A stretch of DNA of 64,000 bases from Sweltsa coloradensis (Eukaryota > Arthropoda > Insecta > Plecoptera > Chloroperlidae), in NCBI GenBank assembly GCA_024449915.1, contig JAMZAV010000792.1:186001-250000 (forward strand), given 5' to 3'. Below the pieces are notes generated by a model. That model ran no database searches. It saw only the letters and a list, made by a program, of their open reading frames with translations, and was not told the origin of the DNA. The translations under genes and the position numbers were made by a program. Shown here one piece after another: positions 1 through 10,110 of the stretch (position 1 is the first letter of the stretch; each line of letters starts with the position of its first letter).

Positions 1-1440
1 CACGTCCCTGGACTCCGACATTACAAGCCACAGCGGACGGCTAAGGAAGGAGTACTATTCATTAAGATGAATTAATGTTTCCATTATTTGAATCCTTCTT
101 CACATGTATGTGTGTTTGTAATTAATATGAATAAGTAAATAATATTGGCACACCTATATTAATTTTTCTACCATGTACTTGCATATTAATTGGTGAAAAG
201 AATTAATATATACATATTTACAATAACTATTGTAAAATTTAACGTTTTAGATAGTTAATGTTAAAATATGTTTAATGTCAAACTTGAAAGCAATCTTTGC
301 GTCATGATTAAGGGAAACTCCGTGAAAACTTACACTCAAAATTAACGATGGGTGATAACGACCAAGTAGCCCCCCGAATGCTAGTAGCTTTGTTACCGTC
401 TAGCCACTTCTGCGGGTAAGAGATATATTGCAGTGAGTAACTGTGTGATTCTTCTAAGCACAAAGGTAGAGTTAAAGTAAATAAATAAAACACAACTATT
501 AAGCTAAGGAGTCGAGAGCTACATTCTCGTCGTGAGGCGGCTTCAAGACGATAAATTTCAACAACTGCAGCAAAAAACCGAACGGTGCTGTTGTCTAAGA
601 CAAGTCGAGTTTGAAGCAAAAACATATTGCTAATTTGTGAATATCTTGTCGCAACTGTAAGACTTTATATTTATATAAACGATAGAAGTAGGTTATGGTA
701 AATACCTTTCTATTGTGTATAAATTAGCCACTGCTAAATGAACGATTTAAATTATAAACTGGTGCTAAGGTACATACTCAACTCTTGTCACCAGCTATGT
801 GTATGAATTATTTAATTCAACCATATTGAAAATGAAATGAAAGAGATTAAAAACTACATTGCACCAGAATAATATGCTTTAGACACCAACATACAACACC
901 AAAAATTGTATTTAATATCCTTAAAAACACAAAAACATTAAGATAAGGTAATAAAAGTCAGATCTTTTTTTGAGGAGATTGATATGTTTTTTAAAAAATT
1001 AAAATGACATCATAAAAAAAAAATTTCAAGTACAACACTTTTGAACGGAATCAAGGTTATCTAAATCTCCACGCGCTCGCCGTATCAAGATCATACGAAG
1101 CATACAAACTTTCCAAGAATCTGATTAGATACTTTTATCTATTCACTTATTAATCGGATCCAACGTTATTATAACCAACAAGTAAAATACATCCAGTTTT
1201 TGACATACACCCCTGATAAAATAAATCCCTGGCCTTGATAAAATTAAAATTAAATAAATGTATTGGGATCCAAATCAGTTATTACGGATCTCATTACAAG
1301 AAGTACTTTACAATCTAAAACTAGTAAAAGTACAACGTAAAATGCAATTTGAGTTTCCTCAAAAGTAAACTAAGAAATTCAGTGGACCTCAGAACTACAC
1401 AATGTTCTTGTTTCAAATAGCTTTCATAAACAAATGATGG
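1..1440. other. AT-rich intergenic DNA, no gene seen
   Basis: No recognisable protein, RNA or repeat family is seen. A 105-codon minus-strand open frame (308-625) has one hydrophobic stretch but no family I recognise, and its composition matches the surroundings, so it is treated as chance. Confidence 0.5.
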
Positions 1441-1447
1441 GTTGTAT

Positions 1448-1645
1448 TTTTTTGTTTTATTTAACGTCTATGCTATTCAGTTAAAAATCTGATTTACAAA
1501 GGAGGACAATTAAATAAATCTAATTGCATAGATGCAGACACAACAATGATCAGAGTAAAGTGAAGTTCGAAATTTTAATATTACAACAACAATGTATTAA
1601 TAACACAATAATTTTAGTAACAAATTCAAAATGGAATTAATTAGG
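1448..1645 (-). repeat. LINE 3'-end remnant with stem-loop (family N)
   Basis: On the minus strand the sequence reads GTCCTCCTTTGTAAATCAG, an imperfect hairpin (CAG..AACTGAATAG), then GACGTTAAATAAA, a typical A-rich LINE tail. The same ~190 bp aligns with 50965-51160, including the inner part around CAATAATTTTAGTAACA. Shorter tails of the same type lie at 52080 and 57483. An exact TAGGCCTA octamer is at 1642-1649. Confidence 0.6.
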
Positions 1646-2214
1646 CCTAATGAACCAAATACAAAAAAGGAAATAAAGAAAAATAAATAATACTTTCTAA
1701 CTTAGTAATGAGACGTTGAATTCGCTCAAATACAATCTTTGCAGACTTCGTACCATATTATATTTGTCACTGATTTGATTTGAAAAGAAAGTACAAACAA
1801 TATTGAATTACACTTAGAGCATCGATCATTATGTAAGCTGCCTAGCGGTTCTTTTAGTCGGGAATCCCTTGTTAAATATACGACTTAAGGGTGGACGTAA
1901 AGGATTGAGTTTTAATAAAATTGTTGCTTTGTTTCGCCCCAGGTTTTCTCTTGTGTAATCCCCATTAACACAATTACTTTTTGAGCCGTCAAGTACAAAG
2001 CATCAACAGTAGACGTCAGTTCCGGTTATTATCAAAAACAAAAAATATTATTTTCCCAGCGAAATCTGATATTTTCCGTAATGACTTCCTCGAGGCCTGG
2101 ACTAAAAGCTGGATTAAGAGAGAAGGGTTTAACATTACACTGAGAGCGAGGGTGGTGAGCCCACCCTGGGCAAGGTGCTAAAACACGAATAGAGTAGACC
2201 TTGACAAACTTGGG

Positions 2215-2245
2215 AGAGTTTTGGTGGAGGTGCCGGGTATGGTGA
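2215..2245 (-). repeat. Family E fragment
   Basis: The 16-mer GGTGGAGGTGCCGGGT (2223-2238) is the conserved terminal motif of family E, seen complete at 5691-6095. Only this end is recognisable here. Confidence 0.5.
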
Positions 2246-2300
2246 TGAAGTGAATCAATGTTAACAAAGTATTATTAAGTAATATTTTCAAAATTTTATT

Positions 2301-2495
2301 AAACGAACGAGTGAGCGCAGCGAACGAAGTGTCTCCATTCAACTTAAACGGCTCTCATTCTGTGAGTCTGCGTGTGACATCGAAAATCAGCCGAATCGCT
2401 GAACAGATTGCGCTGAAATTTTAAACAGACATCCGGTACGAGTTTATTAAGAACTGCTAGCAAAATCAGCAAGATTCGTTGCGATTTAAACCTAC
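2301..2495 (+). repeat. Family D interspersed repeat, copy 1
   Basis: About 190 bp match 25051-25245 closely. Shared landmarks are GAGCGnAGCGA near the start, AAACGGCTCTCATTCTGTGA, AAAATCAGCCGAA, and GCTGAACAGATTGCGCTGAA followed by ACATCCGG. The segment GATTGCGnTGAAATTTTA is also the core of family A, so D and A are probably related. No coding capacity. Confidence 0.75.
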
Positions 2496-2787
2496 AAGAA
2501 ATAATATATTGAAAAATATGCTGATAATGTGTAGAAATTGTTTTAACGACATTGCAATGGTTTTGTTTTTGAAAACATATTTTTTGTTTGTTATTTTTGA
2601 CTGGCGGTGAAATGCCGTGCCCAAGGTTTATCGAATTTTGCAAGCTCAAGGTACCCCCAAATTCCGCTCGGAGATTGAGTAAACCTTTCAATCGTAACAC
2701 GTATTTCGTACTGGCTATGTTTTCCATAGTATTGTCACAGATGATGGACTACACTGCGTTATATGCATTTCAAAACATTTAATAGTT

Positions 2788-2888
2788 TTTTAAATACAAT
2801 CCAGAAATTACAAAATCTTTCCCGACCAGGGGATTGATTTGAACCCACGTCTCCAAATTTCGGGTATAAGGGCGCCTTAGCCAAATAG
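2788..2888 (-). repeat. tRNA-derived SINE (group H), copy 1
   Basis: Reverse complement has a tRNA-like A-box region (TTTGGCTAAGGCGCC), a B-box (GGGTTCAAATC), then GGGAAAGATTTTGTAATTTC, matching the tail of the SINE at 45034-45190. The AAGGCGCC D-arm resembles tRNA-Leu. The right edge is interrupted by the family C insertion at 2889. Confidence 0.65.
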
Positions 2889-3161
2889 ACTAGGGAAACT
2901 CCAAAGTCGTTGCTAGACGAGTAAGCGAGTCATGTGTTGAGTACCCGGGAACATTTGCAATTAAGTTTGATAATTGGTATAAATAATAGGGTTTTTAAGT
3001 TTAGTTGGTATAAGGGCGCGTCAACTGTAAGGCCATAATGGGCCACTCTAGCCTTTGATAGGCTAGGGAGGCTTAAGGTAGGAGGAGGAAAGTGAACGTT
3101 ACGGGGTACTCTACACATGGCTCACTCACTCGTTTAACAACGACTTTGGCGTTTCCCTAGT
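2889..3161. mobile_element. Family C MITE, copy 1
   Basis: 273-bp element with long inverted termini: it starts ACTAGGGAAACTCCAAAGTC and ends GACTTTGGCGTTTCCCTAGT, with subterminal ACGAGT/ACTCGT inside. Two relatives lie at 5176-5444 and 25527-25730. It sits inside the tRNA-like SINE to its left. The terminal 20 bp match the CTAGT tail of families A and B, so the same machinery may mobilise all three. No ORF. Confidence 0.8.
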
Positions 3162-3467
3162 AATATCATTAGGCTGTATTGATTGAGTCATCCGGAGGCT
3201 GCAGAGACTTTACAAAGCTGTGCCGCGTAAATCAGATTCTCCAACTCGAGCAGGCAGTAGAATAAAATTTAAAAAACACACACGACTTCTTTTGTTATTG
3301 TAGTTATGTCTAAATCACTACACACCATATTATTTCGTGTGAAAGATTATTATGTGCACAAGTTGACTTTAATCTGATCTCCATGAAATATAGAGAAAAA
3401 GATAAAGCGAGACTTTGCCGTGAGGTCAATGGAACTCTAAAGTCACTCCAGGAAGGAGCAACAAAAT
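3162..3467. other. Upstream region of the F-box/LRR gene
   Basis: No gene. A pyrimidine-rich stretch ending TTGTTATTGTAG at about 3302 resembles a splice acceptor, so a 5' exon cannot be excluded. The F-box frame has a TAA stop at 3438-3440, which places the start downstream of that point. Confidence 0.3.
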
Positions 3468-4638
3468 ATGTCTGCACTAGCCAGCATCCAGTCGCTCCCG
3501 GAGGAGATACTGCTTCATATCTTCAAGTACCTGACTGTTGGAGAACTCTGCAATACTGTGGCTAAGGTCTGTAAACAGTGGGATCGTATACACTGGGATC
3601 CCCAGCTATATCGCCTGCCCTAGTGTTCTAAACATGAGAGAAGCCACAAAGGAAATATTCAGTTGTCTGAACGATGCACCATACTTAGCGTCTCCCTATT
3701 TCGATGAGGAATACATAAGGAAAACCATCAATAATTTTTTAGGGATTCACAATGAAGAATATCTTAATTATTCAAGCGTTAATAAGGTATACAAACAGTT
3801 TCATAAAGAAGTCGTCATAATGCTCGCTCATTTGACAACAGTGGATTTAAATTCTAAGCCTAGATATTATAGTTCGTTATTACATCTCTTGAGCTTCTTC
3901 CATCAAGTGAAGGACCTAAGGTTGCTTTACGATGAATGTTTTTATAATAGGATAAATAATGAAGATTTTGTAGCAATATGTGACCAACTATGCGGGACTC
4001 TAAAAGTGTTGCATGTGAGGGAACCGTCACACCTTGCACACCGTAGAAGCCGCCACTGTGTGAGTGACTTAGAGTGGGGGACTCTAGAAGCTAGAAGGAC
4101 CATAAGCAAGTGTACTTATCTAGAGGAATTGGCTATTTCATTTCCGAACTATTCGAGCAGAGTCATTCGTGAATTTCTCCGCGCGATCTCCAACATGTCA
4201 AGTCTACGCCGTCTCAGGTTTCATTACTCTGTGAATATTGACAAGAGTTCTTGGATTTCCATATTTTCCAACCATTCTTTAAAAGATCTTACTTCACTTC
4301 ACTTTGAAGTCACCAATATCGACGACAGCGTGGCTGTGGACATAGGTGCCAACTTGAAGAACCTAACCAAGTTGTACCTCGGGCATTTGAATTATCATAA
4401 CTTTGTTACCCGCGTGGGGTTGGCAGCCATCATAAAGGGATGTAACAAGCTGACAAAACTTGAGGTTCAATGTGAGGCGCGGGGCATTGTGCCGACCATC
4501 ATGTTGATACCGGAGTATTTACCGGGACTGAAGGAACTCACTGTGATGTGCCTACAAGAAATAGAGATCGGTTGGCAGACTCCACTCAAAGAAAAGATGC
4601 CGGGACTTGTAATTCGGGAAATTAATAAAATATATTAG
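3468..4638 (+). CDS. F-box/LRR-like protein gene with one frameshift (recent pseudogene or sequence error)
   Basis: F-box proteins recruit substrates to SCF (Skp1-Cullin-F-box) ubiquitin ligases; LRR regions usually bind the substrate. The ATG at 3468 is the first in frame after a TAA at 3438 and gives a canonical F-box (about residues 9-47): LPEEILLHIFKYLTVGELC, then a VCKQWDRIHWDPQLY-type end, stopping at TAG 3621. The next part continues one frame over: the frame open to 4638 carries some 330 codons of LRR-like sequence, with repeated LxxLxL patterns such as LEELAISFPNY, LRRLRF, LTSLHFEV, LTKLYLGHL and LTKLEVQC. The shift is +1 near 3600-3625. The long frame opens at an ATG at 3538, but its first ~27 residues are out-of-frame F-box sequence, so that ATG is not a natural start. 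The combined product would be about 390 residues, without introns, like a retrogene. Family identity of the F-box is firm; the specific substrate is unknown. Confidence 0.8.
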
Positions 4639-5146
4639 GCCTAATATCCTTTTACATCGTAGGCACAAATTGACTCATGACCTAACTGTTGGCACGCCGT
4701 TTAACCAATGAAACCAACATTTTAAAACCATACGTCTTAGGCCTTTAATTCCAATCACGCCGAGACAAGTTGTCGTCTAGATGCTTCGAGGACCCAGGTG
4801 GAGGCACAGAAGTTGCCATTGAATGACGTAACTGATATCCTAATTGATTTCTTACGTGGACAAGTCTGTTGATGAAACGAAATATTAAACATTTGTTAGG
4901 CCTAATATACAATATGACTGTATAGGCCTACCAACCATGATTATGAAACCAGGGTCTAAATTGTTTGGCAAGGGTTGACTTTATGTGTGTGTACGATAAA
5001 TAAAAAATTGTAAGCATTCGTTTACCTATTTTTATTTAGGCCTAGATTTTGTGAAAAGTGAAAGTTAGGATTTCAATTTAAGACTCTCGCGGACAGAATA
5101 TTAACGTTACCAAATGTCCAATCAGTATACTAGGCCTAGACCTAGG
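4635..5146. repeat. Cluster of TAGGCCTA palindromes downstream of the F-box gene
   Basis: Exact TAGGCCTA occurs at 4636-4643 (overlapping the stop codon), 4897-4904, 4923-4930, 5037-5044 and 5131-5138, the last followed by CCTAGG. Several are 10-bp palindromes (TTAGGCCTAA). Only three more exact copies were found elsewhere: 1642, 16662 and 37549. Confidence 0.7.
4999..5004 (+). terminator. Possible polyadenylation signal AATAAA
   Basis: An AATAAA hexamer lies about 360 bp after the F-box/LRR stop codon in the same orientation. In AT-rich DNA this hexamer is frequent by chance, so the assignment is weak. Confidence 0.25.
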
Positions 5147-5175
5147 ATCTTTATTGCACATCTAATTTTAGTTAA

Positions 5176-5444
5176 TAGGAACACGGTTAGACGAGTGAGC
5201 GAGCCATGTGTTTAGTATCCGGTAACATTTACATTTGAGTTCATTGATATAAAAAGTATAAATGATAGGGTTTTGAGTTTTGTTGGTAGGGCGCGTCAAT
5301 TGTAAGACCATAATGCGCCACTCAAGTCTATGATAGGATGAAGAGGAAATCCAGGCTTAGGTAGGGGGAAGAAAGAGAATGTTCCCGAGTACTCTACACA
5401 TGACTCGCTCACTCGTCTAACAACGACTTTGGCGTTTTCTAAGT
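5176..5444. mobile_element. Family C MITE, copy 2
   Basis: Shares with copies 1 and 3 the body TAGACGAGTGAGCGAG, CATGTGT, a CCATAATG..CCACTC segment and the terminus GACTTTGGCGTTTTCTAAGT (a decayed CTAGT end). The left terminus is shortened. Like copy 1 it is followed by AATAT. No ORF. Confidence 0.75.
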
Positions 5445-5690
5445 AATATTGTATATCAATTATTCATCTCTTAAATCATTACACAAAAAAATGTTGTAAT
5501 TATTATTGGAAGCCTAATGTATGCTATAATATTATTTGTATGTTGTACTGTTTTATACGTGTATAAAATATTTTGACAAGCACAGTGCGAGAGTACCCTA
5601 GCAGGGAGTGAAGCAACCTAATGAACAGATCGTCCAAGAAGAATACAAAAATAAGTTTATTCTCTGTTTTCTACAGTAACAATAACGTTT

Positions 5691-6095
5691 TTGGTGGAGG
5701 TGCCGGGTAGAAAAGTTTTACAAGAATAATTATACTCTTCTGTTCGTCCGTCCGTCTGTGCGTGTGTCACGTCTCACGATAAGAACATAACACATCAGTG
5801 ATTGGCATGCGTATGTGAGTTGGCATTTCCCTTCAACAAGGATGCTACAGAATGTTTTGGGTGACCCTGGGAAAAAGAGGGGAGTTGCTAGCCCTCCAGA
5901 AAGTTTGTAAATTCGTGACCCGGCACCTACACCACTCTACGCGCAAACAGTCAACGAAAGTCTTTTTGTGCTAAGCCTACCCGACGCCGCCACCAAAATG
6001 ATCATCGCACAGCGAATTATTTTACGTGTGTATTCTTCTTAGACGATGTGTCGATTAAGTATATTTCCTCTATCTTTTGGGTACCCCTGTAACTG
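5691..6095 (+). repeat. Family E repeat, copy 2 (most complete)
   Basis: Begins TTGGTGGAGGTGCCGGGT. Inside are GTCCGTCCGTCTGTGCGTGT, CACGTCTCACGATAA, TACAGAATGTTTTGGGTGAC and ACCCGGCACCTACACCA (to 5934); a 3' extension ends near TTTTGGGTACCCC. The first and the CCGGCACC motifs are inverses, so the inner 244 bp look like a small TIR element. It has no coding capacity and no superfamily I can name. Other pieces start near 9925, 13700, 17405, 44340, 53930, 58015, 58735 and 59505. Confidence 0.65.
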
Positions 6096-6253
6096 TACTT
6101 GTTTAAAGAAACATTCGTGTTTCTGCACTAAAATCAGACAGGAATGACTACACCGCCAATATTAAAACCACGTGAAATAACCTTTTTTTTGTAATATCTC
6201 ACAACAAGCCACGCAAAATCGAAAAAGTGGATAAAATAACCCATGTACTTTTG

Positions 6254-6996
6254 TTGGATGAGCGTAGCGAGCGAAGCGAAGATTCCATTTCACTACACTG
6301 GAGAAAAAAATCCGGAATGTTTTTTTTTGTGTATTTTTGTCTGTCTGTTAACACGATTTCGGCTAAACCGATACTCCAATTGCGATGAAATTTAATGGAG
6401 TCCTTCTAAATCTTTGAACTTAGAACTGCCACGTTTTTGAGCGCAATCGGGAATTTTTTCTCATAAAAAACGCAATTTTACGATTTTTTCGATTTTTAAA
6501 ACATTTCTTCGACTGAAAACACCTACATGCTTTATCCGATTGTAATGATTTTTTCACAGAACCTTAATTTTGTGAATTAAAATATTCGTGTGAAATTTGA
6601 GCGTAACCGAAAAATTATTTCTCATGAAAATCGAAATTTTACGGGTTTTTTTCTTTTTTTTAAACAATTCTTTGACTTAACTTAACACCTATACGCTCTA
6701 TCTTATTGAAATGATTTTTCACAGAACCTTAATATCATAAATATATATATTCGTGTTAAATTTGAGCGCAATCGAATAATTATTTCTTATGAAAATTGCA
6801 ATTTTACGATTTTTTTTTAAAATTACGATTAATTAAAAAAATTAAGTTAATTTTTTATTTAATTTAATTAAAAAAAAATCTTCGACTAAGTAATGATTTT
6901 TTCACAGAACAACAGAAAATCCGCGTAACACATGGCAGCTCAATGCACCAATTACGCTCATCCAACAACGCGGCGGGATTTAAGCGTTTTCTTAGT
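6254..6996 (+). mobile_element. Family A element, copy 1 (full length, 743 bp)
   Basis: Starts TTGGATGAGCG and ends CGCTCATCCAA plus a tail CAACGCGGCGGGATTTAAGC then GTTTTCTTAGT. The 11-bp terminal repeat is therefore asymmetric, with a ~30-nt tail containing AACGC..GCGTT, able to form a hairpin just before the end. The interior has the core GGCTAAACCGATACTCCAAT, then GCGATGAAATTT, then imperfect tandem units of about 140 bp containing CCGATTGTAATGATTTTTTC. No ORF. The layout resembles nonautonomous Helitron2/Helentron elements. Confidence 0.75.
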
Positions 6997-8489
6997 TAGA
7001 ATCATACCCTGCAAAAATGTTTTTTCAAATATTGTAATCAGTGGCGTTTTTCATTACAGAATAAATTAAATTAAATTAATCCGTAATCAACATCACTTCT
7101 GATCAAAATATTTGTAAAGCATTTTTTGCCGTGTATATTTCTAACGAAACTACATGGGGCCTATTATCGACTTTTTCGGTTTTGTGAGATTTTACAAAAA
7201 TAAGGTTATTTCGCGTGGTTTTAACATTGGCGACTATCCCTCTCTCTTTTTGTATCTACACATTCAGTGGCCTCGCGTCTCATATTCTATATTTACTATC
7301 TTGATTCCCACTCTGAAGTCGGAACGTTTGACTGGCTTGTTAACATGTTACCAGCGGCTGTACATTGTGCGAGTCTCAAGCTCATAAATCACAACACTTT
7401 TAATCAGAGCGTTTAAACTCTATTACCTTCCCTGGTCAAGCGTTAATCTAGTGTGAACTTCGATAACTACATTAATAACAACGTGTTGCTACACAAAGCG
7501 ATGCTCTAAAACTGAGTTAAGAGACGAGGATATTTGACGAGTATAATCACCTGGGTTTATTTCCCATGTTATTAAGCTTCAAACACTAATTTCATGTTCA
7601 ATGCTGACAACATAATCGACTCCTGAATGATTTAACTCCACTGATTTGTAGTCTTAATAATGCGAGAAAGAAGACAACATGTAATTTAAAATTATCTTGA
7701 AAAATATGCTTCCAAAATAGTTTTGAAAACAATAATTATTAGGACGCGTATAGTAATTAAAATAACGATATGTCGCTGGGCTAATTGTATCCGGAGGGCA
7801 TTTTGTCAAATTCAGCTTATGATGTACAGTAAATACAAAAATAACTGCAACAAAAAACACAATTTTGACAGTCTTTCTCTATTTTCCAATCACGCGTCTT
7901 GTTTTTCGTTTACGATCGTTTTTATATTCTATTCGGAAAGTTGTAGAAAATATTACAGAGGTTTGAGTGGAGATTTTAAAACATTTCAACATACTTATTC
8001 CATCATTATTATTCTTGAATTATTCGTGAGGCAATCTCATTTAGTGCCAACATAACGACGATGCACACGATCATATTATATAATAATCCATTGATGGTAT
8101 CTCTATTAGAGAATAATACACGCTATACACATAGTTTTAGTAGTGATACAGTACAGTCATAATAATAACAATTTATACTAGCAAAATCTGTATACATTCC
8201 CAAAACAAAACTAATTATTTGAATGACTTAACTAGTTTGCTGGCATTAGGTATCGTATTGCATAGTGTAGTTCGCTATCATAAGCTTAATACAAGTTTGC
8301 ACTAATTCGAATTCAACCCTATAATCTCATAGCATACACAGTTCTCTTAATCGGGCACAAATGTTAATGGTTACTTGAATATCTATTTATTGTTGTGCTG
8401 AAAACTTTATTGTTTTTAATTAAGTTTTGTTTAACGATATTAGCATTTTGTAAAACAATAATTTTGGACAAAATTGAGATCAACTAAGA
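6997..8489. other. AT-rich intergenic DNA
   Basis: Open frames of 68-110 codons occur but are unrelated to any family I recognise and overlap each other on opposite strands. No repeat of the window's named families was seen. Confidence 0.4.
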
Positions 8490-9129
8490 CTATTCCAGAG
8501 CACTCTTACCGATATTTTGAAAGTCAAAGGAAAATGACTGAAAGTTGGTTGGATGAAAGATGAACTTTAATAAAAAAGAAGAAAAAAATAACTTTTTTTT
8601 GGGACGGGACAAAAGCTCCATTTTGGCCATTATATGCAAATTTTGAGTCAATAAGGAAACACCTGTTCTAGGTGCAATACTTAATTTAAAGCTTTGATTT
8701 TTTTTTTTTTTTTCAACACACCTTTGTCTCGGCTTTGAGTATAAGGAAAAATAATTTTCTGAAATAACGTTTGATGTACGATTTTTTTTGTCACATGGCA
8801 CAAATAAGAGTTTTGAACCGGAGGACGAAAAAATCGTACATCAAACGTTCTTTTAGAAAATTATTTTCCCTTATACTCAAAGCAAAGACAAAGGTGTGTT
8901 GAAAAAAACAAAAAAAAATCAAAGCTTGAAATTAATTAAGTATTGCACCTAGAACAGGTGTTTCCTTACTGACTCAAAATTGGCATATATTGGCCAAAAT
9001 GGAGCTTTTGTCCCGTCCAAAAAAAAGGTATTTTTTCCTTCTTTTTTATAAAAGTTCATCTTTCATCCAAACAACTTTAAGCCATTTTCCTTTAACTTTC
9101 AAAATATCGGTAAGAGTGCTCTGGAATAG
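8490..9129. repeat. Large near-perfect inverted repeat (fold-back)
   Basis: The left arm (8490-8789, from CTATTCCAGAGCACTCTTAC) is matched in reverse complement by the right arm (8828-9129, ending GTAAGAGTGCTCTGGAATAG). Only about 38 bp lie between. Arms differ by scattered substitutions and by homopolymer length. Shared landmarks include GCACCTAGAACAGGTGTTTC and GGGACGGGACAAAAGCTCC / GGAGCTTTTGTCCCGTCC. No transposase and no obvious target duplication. A transcript would form a ~300-bp hairpin. Confidence 0.9.
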
Positions 9130-9924
9130 CCTAACCAAAAATCATTTACCAATTTTAAATATACATTCAATGCTTATTTATGTGTTTATAAATTTAATAC
9201 AAAGCATTTTGTAATTAAGCTTAAACTTTATTTTGGCACAAAACTTACACGCACAGTTGTGTTGCGGAGTGCAGCGAAGTTTCCCCCGCAGTCTGTAATA
9301 CGCAGTCACCGCAGTGATTAATGTTTATTATTAAATGAGTTGTGGCTATTTGTGGCTTATAAATCAACAGCGAAGCTGAGGTGAAGGAACTCTCAGGTGT
9401 TTTATTAGAGTCGCACCTAATTAATTCACAACATAACACACGAAACATCGGCAAGAAACGCCAGCTTTCAAAATTGGATTTTTTACATTCTTGCATCATT
9501 TTTTAATAATAATTTTCATTGCCAATATCTTATAAGTGTAAAATCGATGTGTTGAGAATGACACTACGTACGGCCTGTTGAAAAGATGCAATAAAAGAAA
9601 AATGTTATATACAGAGATAAAATATTTTCTTGGAATGTTTTGAAGTTGTACAACAGTGTCTATAGATAGAACGTATTATGATACGCAAATACGTATTGTG
9701 AGACCCAAATAAAATGTATATAATTCACAAATTGACAGAATTGGTTAACAATATGTATAATTGTATCATAAAATGTTTGTGTCTATTTTCTTGTTGAATT
9801 CAATTGAATTTCCGTGTCCGGATCAAATACGTCCACCCCAAGAAAGCGGCATTCATGGCCCTCTCATTTGCCTGTATTAAATCGTCTTGGTTACAGCAAT
9901 TTACGTACGTATACACATTGCCCT
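9130..9924. other. AT-rich intergenic DNA
   Basis: Nothing recognisable. The 84-codon minus-strand frame at 9245-9499 has no family I can identify. Confidence 0.4.
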
Positions 9925-10110
9925 TCGACAAGGCTGATACAGAATGTGTTTGGTGACTCTGGGGGGGGGGGGGCTCTCATTGGTTATCAAGGACATTTAC
10001 CCCACCCGGCACCTCCACCAGAGATATCAATGCACGATAAGATTGCAAGTATGTGTTCTTCTTTGACAATCTCTTGATTAAGAAGCGTCGCTCCAGATTT
10101 TGGTACATCC
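9925..10110 (+). repeat. Family E repeat, copy 3, with a 13-G tract
   Basis: Contains CCTTCGACAAGGCTGATACA, GAATGTGTTTGGTGACTCT, a run of 13 G at 9961-9973, CACCCGGCACCTCCACCAGA and ATCAATGCACGATAAGAT. The 3' extension ends GCGTCGCTCCAGATTTTGG. Confidence 0.65.

Noticed and set aside
308..625. 105-codon minus-strand open frame with one hydrophobic stretch
   Set aside because: No recognisable domain, no supporting splice or promoter signal, and composition like its flanks.
3383..3565. 60-codon frame overlapping the F-box start
   Set aside because: Out of frame with both the F-box and LRR parts; its translation has no domain.
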